In this document: piece after piece, positions 40,618 through 47,182 of the stretch
How the letters are laid out: the number at the start of each line of letters is the position of its first letter
Position numbering within the stretch: position 1 is the first letter of the stretch
From: Clostridiales bacterium
GTDB taxonomy: Bacteria; Bacillota; Clostridia; Christensenellales; CAG-138
Assembly: GCA_012517905.1 (NCBI GenBank)
Contig: JAAYUE010000013.1
Location: forward strand, 75,106 to 139,105
Direction of reading: 5' to 3'
DNA: 64,000 bases
Notes under the pieces: generated by a model
The model's input: only the letters and a program-made list of their open reading frames with translations
Told to the model about the DNA's origin: nothing
The model's database searches: none
Position numbers and translations under genes: made by a program

Positions 40618-41406
40618 GTGAAACAAATTGACGCAAAAGCAAACGGTAATACACGCATGGCCAACGCAACGAACTCAAAAAGCCGATACGGCGGGAGCGT
40701 CAGCTGGAATCCCTGGCACGGCTGCCACAAGGTTTCGGCGGGATGCCTGAACTGCTATGTCTACCGCATGGACGGCCGGCACGACAAGGACGCGAGCGTC
40801 GTTCAAAAGACGAGCGGGTTCTATCTGCCGGTTACGCACGCGCGCGGCGGCGGTTATAAGGTGCCGTCCGGGAGTTTTTTCTGGACATGCTTTACCAGCG
40901 ACTTTCTGCTGGAGGACGCGGACGTCTGGCGCGGCGAAGCCTGGCGGATGATCCGCGAGCGGTCGGACTGCGCATTCCTGTTCATTACGAAACGGATCAC
41001 GCGGTTTTCCCAGTGCCTGCCGGAGGACTGGGGGGCGGGGTATGCCAACGTCTCCGTCTGCTGCACGGTGGAAAACCAGGCGAAGGCGGACGAGCGGCTG
41101 CCCGTGTTTCAGGACGCGCCGATCCGGCACAAGGCGATCGTCTGCGAACCGCTGCTGGAGCGCATCGACCTTTCGCCGTATCTCGGCGCGTGGGTCGGAA
41201 GCGTCACCGTCGGGGGAGAATCCGGCGAGCAGGCCCGCACCTGCGATTTCGACTGGGTGCTGGACATCCGCAGTCAGTGCATCAGGGCGGGCGTACCGTT
41301 TTACTTCAAGCAGACGGGCGCGAATTTCGTCAAGGACGGAAAACGCTATCGAATCAAACGCGCGTTGCAGCATGCGCAGGCGCGAAAGGCGAACATCGAC
41401 ACGTAA
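40618..41406 (+). CDS. DUF5131 (phage Gp37/Gp68-like) family protein
   Basis: A protein of about 250-262 residues with SWNPWHGCHKVSAGCLNCYVYRM near its start, the cysteine cluster typical of DUF5131, and later FITKRI, SVCCTVENQ, and GGESGEQARTCDFDWV. Members occur in phages and bacteria and are suggested to bind an iron-sulfur cluster; the activity is not known. The start is uncertain: GTG at 40618 and ATG at 40657 are both in frame and neither has a good SD. The upstream divergent promoter serves the opposite strand only. The gene could be part of acquired DNA, but no phage gene is near. Confidence 0.75.
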   Translation: MKQIDAKANGNTRMANATNSKSRYGGSVSWNPWHGCHKVSAGCLNCYVYRMDGRHDKDASVVQKTSGFYLPVTHARGGGYKVPSGSFFWTCFTSDFLLEDADVWRGEAWRMIRERSDCAFLFITKRITRFSQCLPEDWGAGYANVSVCCTVENQAKADERLPVFQDAPIRHKAIVCEPLLERIDLSPYLGAWVGSVTVGGESGEQARTCDFDWVLDIRSQCIRAGVPFYFKQTGANFVKDGKRYRIKRALQHAQARKANIDT

Positions 41407-41427
41407 AGCCGACATCCGCCGACCGCA

Positions 41428-41820
41428 TCAGGGGTTGTACTCGGACACGTAAACGCCCTTGATGGCGGAGTCGCTGTCGCATTCGGCGGTTTCGCTGAAG
41501 CTCGCGCCGACAGGGACCGGTTCGCTGAACGTGTCGCTGATGACGTCGCTTGCGATGGTGTTACCCTCCGCGTCGATGAACTCGACAAGCGCTTCGATGG
41601 AGCCAAGCTCCTCCGTGCCCATGTTGAGAAAGCGGATGCGCGCGGTGGTCTTGCCGCCGTCTACCTTCAGCTCGCGGACGGTGGTTTCAATCTGGCTTCC
41701 GCCGTAGAAAATCTTCGATTCGGTGTTGAGTATGGTCGTCGAGGTGGTCTTGCAGCCTGAGACAAAAAACAACAGCGCCAGCATGGCCAGCGGCGCGGCT
41801 AAGCGTTTTCGCATTGACAC
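41428..41820 (-). CDS. Small FxLYD-like lipoprotein
   Basis: A 130-residue predicted lipoprotein. A basic N terminus, hydrophobic segment and FVSGC lipobox place the Cys near residue 23; the mature domain is a short beta-rich module (TTARIRFLNMGTEELGSIEALVEFIDAEG, pattern of extracellular FxLYD-type domains). The GTG at 41820 lies 6-7 bases after GGAGGG; the ATG at 41814 is in frame but further away. No function is known. It is convergent with DUF5131 and diverges from the tRNA-Ser genes. Confidence 0.7.
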   Translation of the reverse strand: MSMRKRLAAPLAMLALLFFVSGCKTTSTTILNTESKIFYGGSQIETTVRELKVDGGKTTARIRFLNMGTEELGSIEALVEFIDAEGNTIASDVISDTFSEPVPVGASFSETAECDSDSAIKGVYVSEYNP

Positions 41821-41970
41821 GGGTATCCCTCCGGTTTTTGCGCGAACCAAATCGCGCCTGATGCCTTCATTATATGGAATCGCGCGGGCAACTGCAACGA
41901 TATGCGCCCTCTTTCAGCGGACTTTCACATTTGCGACAAATGCGCGTGTCAAACGCGCGAGATTCAAGCG

Positions 41971-42000
41971 TTGACAATGGCGCGATTCATTTGCTATACT
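41971..42000 (+). promoter_or_regulatory. Promoter of the tRNA-Ser pair
   Basis: TTGACA at 41971-41976, 18-base spacer, TATACT at 41995-42000. It starts just upstream of the first tRNA. Confidence 0.85.
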
Positions 42001-42017
42001 TCTCTAGGTGCAGTCTT

Positions 42018-42106
42018 GGAGAGATGTCCGAGTGGTTTATGGAGCTGGTTTTGAAAACCAGTGATGCTGAAAGGCACCGGGGGTTCGAATCCCTCTCTCT
42101 CCGCCA
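42018..42106 (+). tRNA. tRNA-Ser (anticodon UGA)
   Basis: Acceptor GGAGAGA pairs with TCTCTCC. The anticodon arm CTGGT-TTTGAAA-ACCAG gives TGA. A long variable arm typical of Ser tRNA (GATGCTGAAAGGCACC) and the T loop GTTCGAATCC are present; CCA is encoded at 42104-42106. Confidence 0.95.
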
Positions 42107-42132
42107 GCATCACACAAACCGAAACTGAATAT

Positions 42133-42225
42133 GGAGAAGTACCCAAGTGGCTGTAAGGGGCTCCCCTGCTAAGGGAGTAGACTGGGGTAACCGGTGCGTG
42201 GGTTCAAATCCCACCTTCTCCGCCA
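42133..42225 (+). tRNA. tRNA-Ser (anticodon GCU)
   Basis: Acceptor GGAGAAG pairs with CTTCTCC. The anticodon arm CTCCC-CTGCTAA-GGGAG gives GCT. It has a long variable arm and CCA at 42223-42225. The 3' part and its terminator are duplicated at 43397-43457. Confidence 0.95.
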
Positions 42226-42266
42226 CAAAAGAGCATCTGAAAAGATGCTCTTTTGATTTTGATAAA
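42206..42266. repeat. Left 61-bp direct repeat (tRNA-Ser 3' end)
   Basis: Contains the last 20 bases of the functional tRNA-Ser(GCU) and its terminator. It differs from 43397-43457 at two positions (42210 and 42260). Confidence 0.9.
42227..42258 (+). terminator. Terminator of the tRNA-Ser pair
   Basis: AAAAGAGCATC / GATGCTCTTTT (42227-42237, 42244-42254) around TGAAAA. Confidence 0.9.
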
Positions 42267-42309
42267 GGGGATTTGAAGGGCGAATTGGCAAAGCGTCCCG
42301 CGGACGGCT

Positions 42310-42374
42310 TTCCTGCCCCGGGGAACACCGCCCCACGCCGAGCGCAAGAGACGCGAGGTGAAACGGGAAATCCC
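42310..42374 (+). repeat. GC-rich repeat (copy 2)
   Basis: Core at 42336-42366 (CGCCGAGCGCAAGAG, then ACGCGAGGTGAAACGG) resembles 7263-7296 and 43358-43395. Upstream blocks CCGCGGACGGC, GGGGAAC and CCGCC match the copy near tRNA-Trp. It is followed by GAAATCCC, again like a T-arm, then a T-rich end. The rest of 42267-42585 shows no gene. Confidence 0.65.
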
Positions 42375-42585
42375 ATTTTGCGGTGCTTTTTGATTGGATT
42401 ATTCATGCGCATTTCGCGAAAGTTTTTATAGAAATATAGGGCTGCAAGGCGTAAAGTGATGATAGTTAATCCGTTGGAAAAGAAAACGTTTGAGCGCAGC
42501 CTTTTGAACAGTATTACAGTTAAAACATATTGTTTCATTTCCCCCTCCTAAACGTTATTTAAATATCATATTGGAGGATAAGTCA

Positions 42586-43431
42586 TTGGGAACAAACCAT
42601 AAAAGAATATGGAGTTACCTGATCACTACATTTCTTATCTCCTGGATCTCATGGGGGATTATTATCCTTTCAAATCGGTTCGGATATATGGCCGCCGGGT
42701 CCGTGTTGTATGATGTTTTTGTAGCGATTGGCGGGGCCGGAACGGCCGTTTCAATTATCATATTAAAGTTCAAATGGAAAGAGTTCCGTAATTTCAGAGA
42801 TATGCTGAAATATGTTTTCTGGTCTGAAAAACTGCCGTTTGCTTTCGTCGTGGTTGCTTTGGCATTTCTATGGCGCTTTGCAATCGTGTTCCTGTTTTCA
42901 CCACACGGCAATATTGTTCCTTTATATAGTTTATTCGTTTCCCTTCCCTATGCCGCAACATTTTCAGGCGGCTTTGAAGAGCTCGGATGGAGAGGCTTTT
43001 TGCAACCGGAGCTGGAAAAGAAGCTGCCGTTTCCGATAGCAACCCTTCTCACAGGAATCATATGGTCGTGTTGGCATATCCCGCTTTTCTTCATTAAAGG
43101 TTCTTCGCAGTCCGCCATAAACTTTATGTTTTTTGTATTTTTCATCGTTGTCACAAGCTTTACGCTTGCCATCATCTTCCGGTTGACAAAGAACGTCTTT
43201 GCCTGTGCATTATTCCATGGCTGGGCGAACGTATCCTTTGCCATCTTTGCAATTCAGCCAAGCACAAGCATCATCATCGCTTTTTCAGCGGAAATCTTAC
43301 TTACAATCGTTATCTACATGATACTGGTTCGGCGAAAACAGATAATTGCCGACAATCCGCGCAGCGCGGAGCACAAGCGGCGGGAGGCAAAGCGGAAAAT
43401 TCCACCTTCTCCGCCACAAAAGAGCATCTGA
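42586..43431 (+). CDS. CPBP-family intramembrane metalloprotease
   Basis: A 281-residue polytopic membrane protein of the CAAX/CPBP family. Motifs are visible: GGFEELGWRGFLQPE (the EExxxR-like site), ITGIIWSCWHIPLFF (second His site), and FACALFHGWANV. Members are abortive-infection or bacteriocin-immunity related, or prenyl-protein proteases; the role here is unknown. TTG at 42586 is set by GGAGG 8 bases upstream; an in-frame TTG at 42571 is too early. The last ~25 residues (from NPRSAEHKRREAKRK to PPQKSI) are encoded by the GC-rich repeat and the displaced tRNA end, so the natural C terminus has been replaced. Lower GC than its flanks. Confidence 0.85.
   Translation: MGTNHKRIWSYLITTFLISWISWGIIILSNRFGYMAAGSVLYDVFVAIGGAGTAVSIIILKFKWKEFRNFRDMLKYVFWSEKLPFAFVVVALAFLWRFAIVFLFSPHGNIVPLYSLFVSLPYAATFSGGFEELGWRGFLQPELEKKLPFPIATLLTGIIWSCWHIPLFFIKGSSQSAINFMFFVFFIVVTSFTLAIIFRLTKNVFACALFHGWANVSFAIFAIQPSTSIIIAFSAEILLTIVIYMILVRRKQIIADNPRSAEHKRREAKRKIPPSPPQKSI
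43358..43395 (+). repeat. GC-rich repeat core (copy 3)
   Basis: GCGCAGCGCGGAGCACAAG followed by CGGCGGGAGGCAAAGCGG; directly joins the displaced tRNA 3' end. Lies inside the CPBP open reading frame. Confidence 0.65.
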
Positions 43432-43457
43432 AAAGATGCTCTTTTGATTTAGATAAA
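43397..43457. repeat. Right 61-bp direct repeat (displaced tRNA-Ser 3' end)
   Basis: Contains TTCCACCTTCTCCGCCA and the AAAAGAGCATC hairpin, as at 42206-42266. It lacks the rest of a tRNA, so it is not a tRNA gene, but the hairpin should still end transcripts of the CPBP gene. Confidence 0.9.
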
Positions 43458-43482
43458 ATTGGAAGTGTGTAAAAGTTAAAAC

Positions 43483-44577
43483 TTAAAACTCGAACCCTTT
43501 CCACACCGGCTCGCCGGTATAAGGGTGCGCGGGTTCTTCTCCGTGCAGAACGCGCATCACGGCGCCTGCCAGCTCCTCCTGCTCCATTTCTCCGGGGTAT
43601 ACTGTGATTGGCGCAATCCACCCGCAGCGGGCGCGGATCCCCTCCACGATATCGTCGAAGCGGACGAGCCCGCCGGTCAGCAGGATGCCGTCCACTTTGC
43701 CGGAGAGCACGGCGCTCATCGCTCCGATTTCCTTGCAGATTTGATAGATCATCGCGTTCCAAACCAAGACCGCTTTTTTATCTCCCGTTTCCACCATGCG
43801 GTGCACCTTCTTTGAATTGGAAGTGCCAAAATGGCTGACGAAACCTCCGGCGCGGGAGCACATGAGCCGCACTTCGTCAAGAGAATGCTCTTCAATATAG
43901 TCCAGCAGGCCGAGCACCGGAATACTGCCGATGCGGGTTGGGGAGTAGGGGCCGTCTCCGCCGGAACCGACGTTTCCGTCCACCATTCTGCCGCAATCGT
44001 GCGCGTTGATCGTCACGCCGCCGTCGATATGCGCGACCACGAAGCGGCAGTCTTCGTATCGCCTGTCCATAGTTTTTGCGTGATAAGAGGCCACGGCTTT
44101 TTGATTCAGAACATGGGACTGTGCGCTGCGATATACTCCGGCGATGCCGGTCAAGCGGGCATAATCGCAGAGTTCGTCGACATTGGTGTGGTTGAGCGTG
44201 TACATCTTTCCGCCGTACTCCTTGCAAAGCACATAGGCCAGCAGCACGCCCAGCTTTGCCGCGTGCTCGCTGCCGCCAACCTCGTTCAGCGTGTCGCGAT
44301 AGAGCCGCTCGTCAATCGGCATGACGCCCGCGCGCTGTGAAAAAGCGCTTCCTCCGCGACCGACAAATACATCCACATCTTTGGGCGTATATCCGTTTTT
44401 TTGCAGCATGCTTAAGACAACCTGTTTGCGAAAGGGAAGCTGATCGTTCACCGACGGGTACTGCAGCAGGACAGAGGCGTCGTGAAACTCGCTTTCCTCA
44501 AACAGCAAAGTGTCCTCGTCAAACAAGCTGAGTTTCGTAGAGGTCGAACCGGGGTTGATCACCAGTAGTTTCGTCAT
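43483..44577 (-). CDS. buk: Butyrate kinase
   Basis: A 364-residue ASKHA-fold kinase that forms butyrate and ATP from butyryl phosphate in the cytoplasm, or the reverse for butyrate or branched acids. Features: VINPGSTSTKLSLFD at the start, GRGGSAFSQRAGV, IDGGVTINAHDCGRMVDG, and ILLTGGLVRFD. Length is typical. No phosphate butyryltransferase (ptb) gene is next to it. The SD is poor (GAAAGAAG). Its upstream region has an extended -10 TGCTATAAT. Confidence 0.95.
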   Translation of the reverse strand: MTKLLVINPGSTSTKLSLFDEDTLLFEESEFHDASVLLQYPSVNDQLPFRKQVVLSMLQKNGYTPKDVDVFVGRGGSAFSQRAGVMPIDERLYRDTLNEVGGSEHAAKLGVLLAYVLCKEYGGKMYTLNHTNVDELCDYARLTGIAGVYRSAQSHVLNQKAVASYHAKTMDRRYEDCRFVVAHIDGGVTINAHDCGRMVDGNVGSGGDGPYSPTRIGSIPVLGLLDYIEEHSLDEVRLMCSRAGGFVSHFGTSNSKKVHRMVETGDKKAVLVWNAMIYQICKEIGAMSAVLSGKVDGILLTGGLVRFDDIVEGIRARCGWIAPITVYPGEMEQEELAGAVMRVLHGEEPAHPYTGEPVWKGFEF

Positions 44578-44642
44578 TATTTTATACTTCTTTCAAATAC
44601 ACTCAGAATTTCAAATGTTATCCGAAATAACGTTTAAAGTCG

Positions 44643-44651
44643 ATTATAGCA
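44643..44651 (-). promoter_or_regulatory. Extended -10 element before buk
   Basis: On the minus strand TGC-TATAAT (TATAAT at 44643-44648). No good -35 was found, as is common with extended -10 promoters. Confidence 0.5.
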
Positions 44652-44700
44652 CATTCGGTTGATATCGGCCGAAGTGATCGGCATTTTTTTCAATATGATG

Positions 44701-44728
44701 AGAGCGCTTGAAAAGGCGCTCTTTTGAT
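44701..44728 (+). terminator. Orphan hairpin terminator
   Basis: AGAGCGC / GCGCTCT (44701-44707, 44716-44722) followed by TTTTGATTGG. There is no plus-strand gene directly upstream (buk is on the minus strand). Its T run is like those at 42251 and 43442 (TTTTGATT). Confidence 0.7.
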
Positions 44729-44795
44729 TGGACTGCGCAATATAATAGGACTATACTGTAACCGTATTCTTTTTCAGCAAAGATCGGAGGAACCT

Positions 44796-45140
44796 ATGGA
44801 AAACGCAAATCATCTTTACATTCTCTGGACCAACGCGGACATTCTGACTTCGGACAAGATGGTCATGATGTATGCGACCAACAGCATGCTGCACAAATGG
44901 TGGGAGGCAGTCACCGTGATCATCTGGGGCGCCACAGCGAAGCTGGCCGCCGAAAACGAGCAGATTCAAACCAGAATCCAGCTGGCGCAGCAGGCGGGCG
45001 TGAAGTTTTCCGCGTGCAAAGCCTGCGCGGATCAGCTCGGAACCGCGGACAAGCTGACTGAACTCGGCGTCGAGGTCATCTATTGGGGCACCGGCCTGAC
45101 GGATATCCTGAAGACCGACGGCAAACTGATTACTATATAA
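44796..45140 (+). CDS. DsrE-family protein (copy 1)
   Basis: A 114-residue DsrE/DsrF-like protein. The fold pattern is visible: strand LYILWTNADI, helix, VTVIIWGATAKLAAENEQIQTRIQLAQQAGVKFSACKACADQLG, and a final strand VEVIYWGTGLTDIL. The two Cys in CKAC lie in the position of the sulfur-carrying Cys of DsrE proteins, so sulfur transfer is possible but not shown. GGAGG at 44786-44790 is 5 bases from the ATG. It has a bidirectional terminator downstream. Confidence 0.85.
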   Translation: MENANHLYILWTNADILTSDKMVMMYATNSMLHKWWEAVTVIIWGATAKLAAENEQIQTRIQLAQQAGVKFSACKACADQLGTADKLTELGVEVIYWGTGLTDILKTDGKLITI

Positions 45141-45213
45141 AAGTAAACTCTTCGGGGGAGCAAATCGCGCTGTCTCTCCAGCCATGTGCCGTTTCAGTTC
45201 GTCACGACAAAAA

Positions 45214-45250
45214 CAAGAGCGGCCGTTGCTGGCCGCTCTTGCTTTTGATT
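45214..45250. terminator. Bidirectional terminator
   Basis: CAAGAGCGGCC / GGCCGCTCTTG (45214-45224, 45231-45241) around GTTGCT, followed by CTTTTGATT on the plus strand and by TTTTGTC on the minus strand. It ends both the DsrE-like and the cupin transcripts. Confidence 0.85.
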
Positions 45251-45265
45251 GACACGATCGTTTCC

Positions 45266-45625
45266 TCAAATCCAATCCAGGGTTTCCACCGTCCGGTCGC
45301 TGACGACGTCGCCGGTGTTCAGCGTGGTTTTGGACTCGATCAGGAGCACCTGCACCTCATCCTCGGCCACGGGCATATGCTCCGCGCCGCGGGGGACGAC
45401 GATGAATTCTCCGTCGTTTAATACGACGTCCCGATCCCTGAATTTCAGGATGAGCCGCCCTTTCACGACGAGAAACAGTTCGTCTTCCGTTTCGTGCTTG
45501 TGCCAGATAAATTCTCCCTTGAGCTTGGCGGCTTTGATGTAGGAGTCGTTAAGTTCGCCGAGAATTTTGGGGCTCCAGCACTCGTGAATCAGGTCCATTT
45601 TTTGCGCAATGTTGACTTTATCCAT
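45266..45625 (-). CDS. Cupin-domain protein
   Basis: A 119-residue single cupin. The first motif HKHETEDELFLVVKG holds the metal ligands (two His and Glu), and the second motif lies in VPRGAEHMPVA. Single cupins of this size are often small-molecule isomerases or stability proteins; no function can be named. It diverges from the second DsrE gene. Confidence 0.88.
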   Translation of the reverse strand: MDKVNIAQKMDLIHECWSPKILGELNDSYIKAAKLKGEFIWHKHETEDELFLVVKGRLILKFRDRDVVLNDGEFIVVPRGAEHMPVAEDEVQVLLIESKTTLNTGDVVSDRTVETLDWI

Positions 45626-45688
45626 GTGTTTGCCTCCCGGTTTTATATCGATTCGCAGTCGATCGATCTTTGCTTTCGATTTGCAATT

Positions 45689-45769
45689 ACAGTATACATT
45701 GTACTATTAAGAAGATACAGTGTGCACGAAATCGGAATCAAGAATATAATGATACCAACAGTATACTGT
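45689..45769. promoter_or_regulatory. Shared ACAGTATAC operator sites
   Basis: ACAGTATAC occurs at 45689-45697 and as the perfect palindrome ACAGTATACTGT at 45758-45769. The second overlaps the expected start (+1) of the DsrE gene (TATAAT at 45745-45750); the first overlaps a possible minus-strand promoter of the cupin (TGCACA / TACAAT). A shared regulator is likely. Confidence 0.45.
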
Positions 45770-45786
45770 GAAAGGGGTGTTCGCTC

Positions 45787-46137
45787 ATGAACCCACGCGT
45801 CATCTTCCACATAGACGAAATGCAAAAGTGGCGTCTTCTCTTGCACAATGTCCGAAACCTGCTGTCGTCATACGGTGAAACCGCTTCGGAAGTTACGATC
45901 GAGGTGCTTGCCAATGCGGAGGCCGTCAAGGGCTACGTGCGCGACGAGGAAGCGGGTCTGCTGGAAAGTATGGAAACGCTGCATCAAAAAGGCGTTGTTT
46001 TCACGGCCTGCAACAACGCCCTGCAGGGGCAGAACATTCCCCGGGAACAGCTTTTTGCGTTTGTCATCGTCGTCCCGGCAGGCGTACGCGAACTGACCGA
46101 CCGGCAGATGGACGGCTATGCATACATTAAACCGTAA
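45787..46137 (+). CDS. DsrE-family protein (copy 2)
   Basis: A 116-residue DsrE/DsrF-like protein: VIFHIDEMQKWRLLLHNVRNLLSSYG, then SEVTIEVLANAEAVKGYV, LHQKGVVFTACNNALQGQNI, and a C-terminal strand FVIVVPAGVREL. One Cys lies where the DsrE sulfur Cys is expected. It is only distantly like the gene at 44796. It diverges from the cupin and converges with the DMT transporter. AAAGGGG lies 9 bases before the ATG. Confidence 0.88.
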   Translation: MNPRVIFHIDEMQKWRLLLHNVRNLLSSYGETASEVTIEVLANAEAVKGYVRDEEAGLLESMETLHQKGVVFTACNNALQGQNIPREQLFAFVIVVPAGVRELTDRQMDGYAYIKP

Positions 46138-46149
46138 AATCGCGCGCAG

Positions 46150-47076
46150 TTACGCCGGCTCTTCGCGCGTCTTCGAGCCAATCAGCATCATACCGGCGAT
46201 CACCAGCCCGCCGCCCAGCCACTGAACCAGATCCGTGTTTTCGCGGAGCAGTATGGCCGAGAGCAGCATGGATGTCAGCGGCATCAGCCCCGAAAACGCC
46301 GCCGCGGTGAACGCGCCGCAGCGCTTGATGCCCGAGTACCAGCAGATGTATGCCAGCGCGGTGACGAAAAAGCCATACCAGAGCAGCGCGAGCCATTCGG
46401 CAGCCCCAATGGACGCAAGCCGCGTAACGGGTCGCTCAAACGCCGCCGGCACGGCGCAAAACAACAGCGCGGCAAAGGTGACCAGCGTCGTCTGCACGAG
46501 CGGATCGAGCGGCGCGCCGTCCGCTTCCTTTTGCAAAACCGAGAGGCGGCAGGTGATGTTGAAGATGGATTCGCTTGCCGCGGCGCCGAGCGCCAGCAGA
46601 TTTCCGACCAAATGCGCGGCATTCAGCCCGCCGACAATGCCGGACAGTCCCTGCACGAGCAGCACGCCGGCGACCGTTGCGGCCATTCCGGTGAGCGCCT
46701 TGCCGCCGACCTTTTCGCGCAGCAGCGCCCAGGCGAGAAACGCGGTGATCGCGGGCGTCGCTCCGGTCAGAACGCCCGCCTCGAGCGCGCTCGTCCGGCT
46801 GACGCCGTTGAGCAGCAAACAACGAAAGAGAAACATTCCAAACAGCGCCTGCGTCAGCACCGCCCCGATCGTTCGGGGAGTAAGGATGCGAAGCGCATTT
46901 CTGAGCCTGTTGAGGCAAATCGGCACGAGAAGCATCAGCGCAAAAAACAGGCTCACGGACGCGATGGTAAACACGCCGAGTCGGTCGGAGATAACCCGCG
47001 CGGCGATCACGCTGGTACCCGCCAGCGAAAACGCGCCGACAAAGAAGAGTTTTCCCTGTAACTGAACGGATTTCAT
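46150..47076 (-). CDS. DMT-superfamily (EamA) transporter
   Basis: A 308-residue integral membrane protein with ten hydrophobic helices in two EamA repeats (for example FFVGAFSLAGTSVIAARVISDRL at the start, LLALGAAASESIFNITCRL and MPLTSMLLSAILLRENTDLVQWLGGGLVIAGMMLIG near the end). It likely exports or imports amino acids, metabolites or nucleosides. It diverges from a MocR-type regulator, the typical arrangement for regulation of vitamin B6 or amino-acid genes. GGGGG is about 5 bases before the ATG. Confidence 0.9.
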   Translation of the reverse strand: MKSVQLQGKLFFVGAFSLAGTSVIAARVISDRLGVFTIASVSLFFALMLLVPICLNRLRNALRILTPRTIGAVLTQALFGMFLFRCLLLNGVSRTSALEAGVLTGATPAITAFLAWALLREKVGGKALTGMAATVAGVLLVQGLSGIVGGLNAAHLVGNLLALGAAASESIFNITCRLSVLQKEADGAPLDPLVQTTLVTFAALLFCAVPAAFERPVTRLASIGAAEWLALLWYGFFVTALAYICWYSGIKRCGAFTAAAFSGLMPLTSMLLSAILLRENTDLVQWLGGGLVIAGMMLIGSKTREEPA

Positions 47077-47086
47077 AAAGCCCCCA

Positions 47087-47114
47087 TTGCAATTTTCGTA
47101 TGATTTGATACAAT
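47087..47114 (+). promoter_or_regulatory. Promoter of the MocR-type gene
   Basis: TTGCAA at 47087-47092, 16-base spacer, TACAAT at 47109-47114. Confidence 0.5.
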
Positions 47115-47127
47115 CCTAACCGGATAG

Positions 47128-47173
47128 CTGGTATTTCTGAATGACCAGATAATGGCAAATATGAGCATACCAG
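47128..47173. promoter_or_regulatory. CTGGTAT/ATACCAG half-sites
   Basis: CTGGTAT at 47128-47134, ACCAG at 47144-47148, and ATACCAG at 47167-47173, between the divergent DMT and MocR genes. MocR proteins bind repeated half-sites in such intervals. Confidence 0.5.
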
Positions 47174-47182
47174 TTCGATTCT

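Larger units (their letters stand above)
42206..43457. mobile_element. 1.2-kb segment flanked by tRNA-Ser 3'-end direct repeats
   Basis: A 61-bp direct repeat (two mismatches) at 42206-42266 and 43397-43457 spans the tRNA T-arm end, acceptor strand, CCA and terminator. The right copy is a displaced tRNA 3' end. Between them are a GC-rich repeat (42336-42366), the CPBP gene, and another copy of that repeat core (43358-43395). This is the form left by site-specific insertion into a tRNA 3' end (attL/attR), but there is no integrase. The inside is visibly richer in A+T than the rest, in keeping with transfer. Confidence 0.7.

Noticed and set aside
43397-43457. Third tRNA-Ser gene
   Set aside because: Only the T-arm end, acceptor strand and CCA are present; D arm and anticodon arm are missing.
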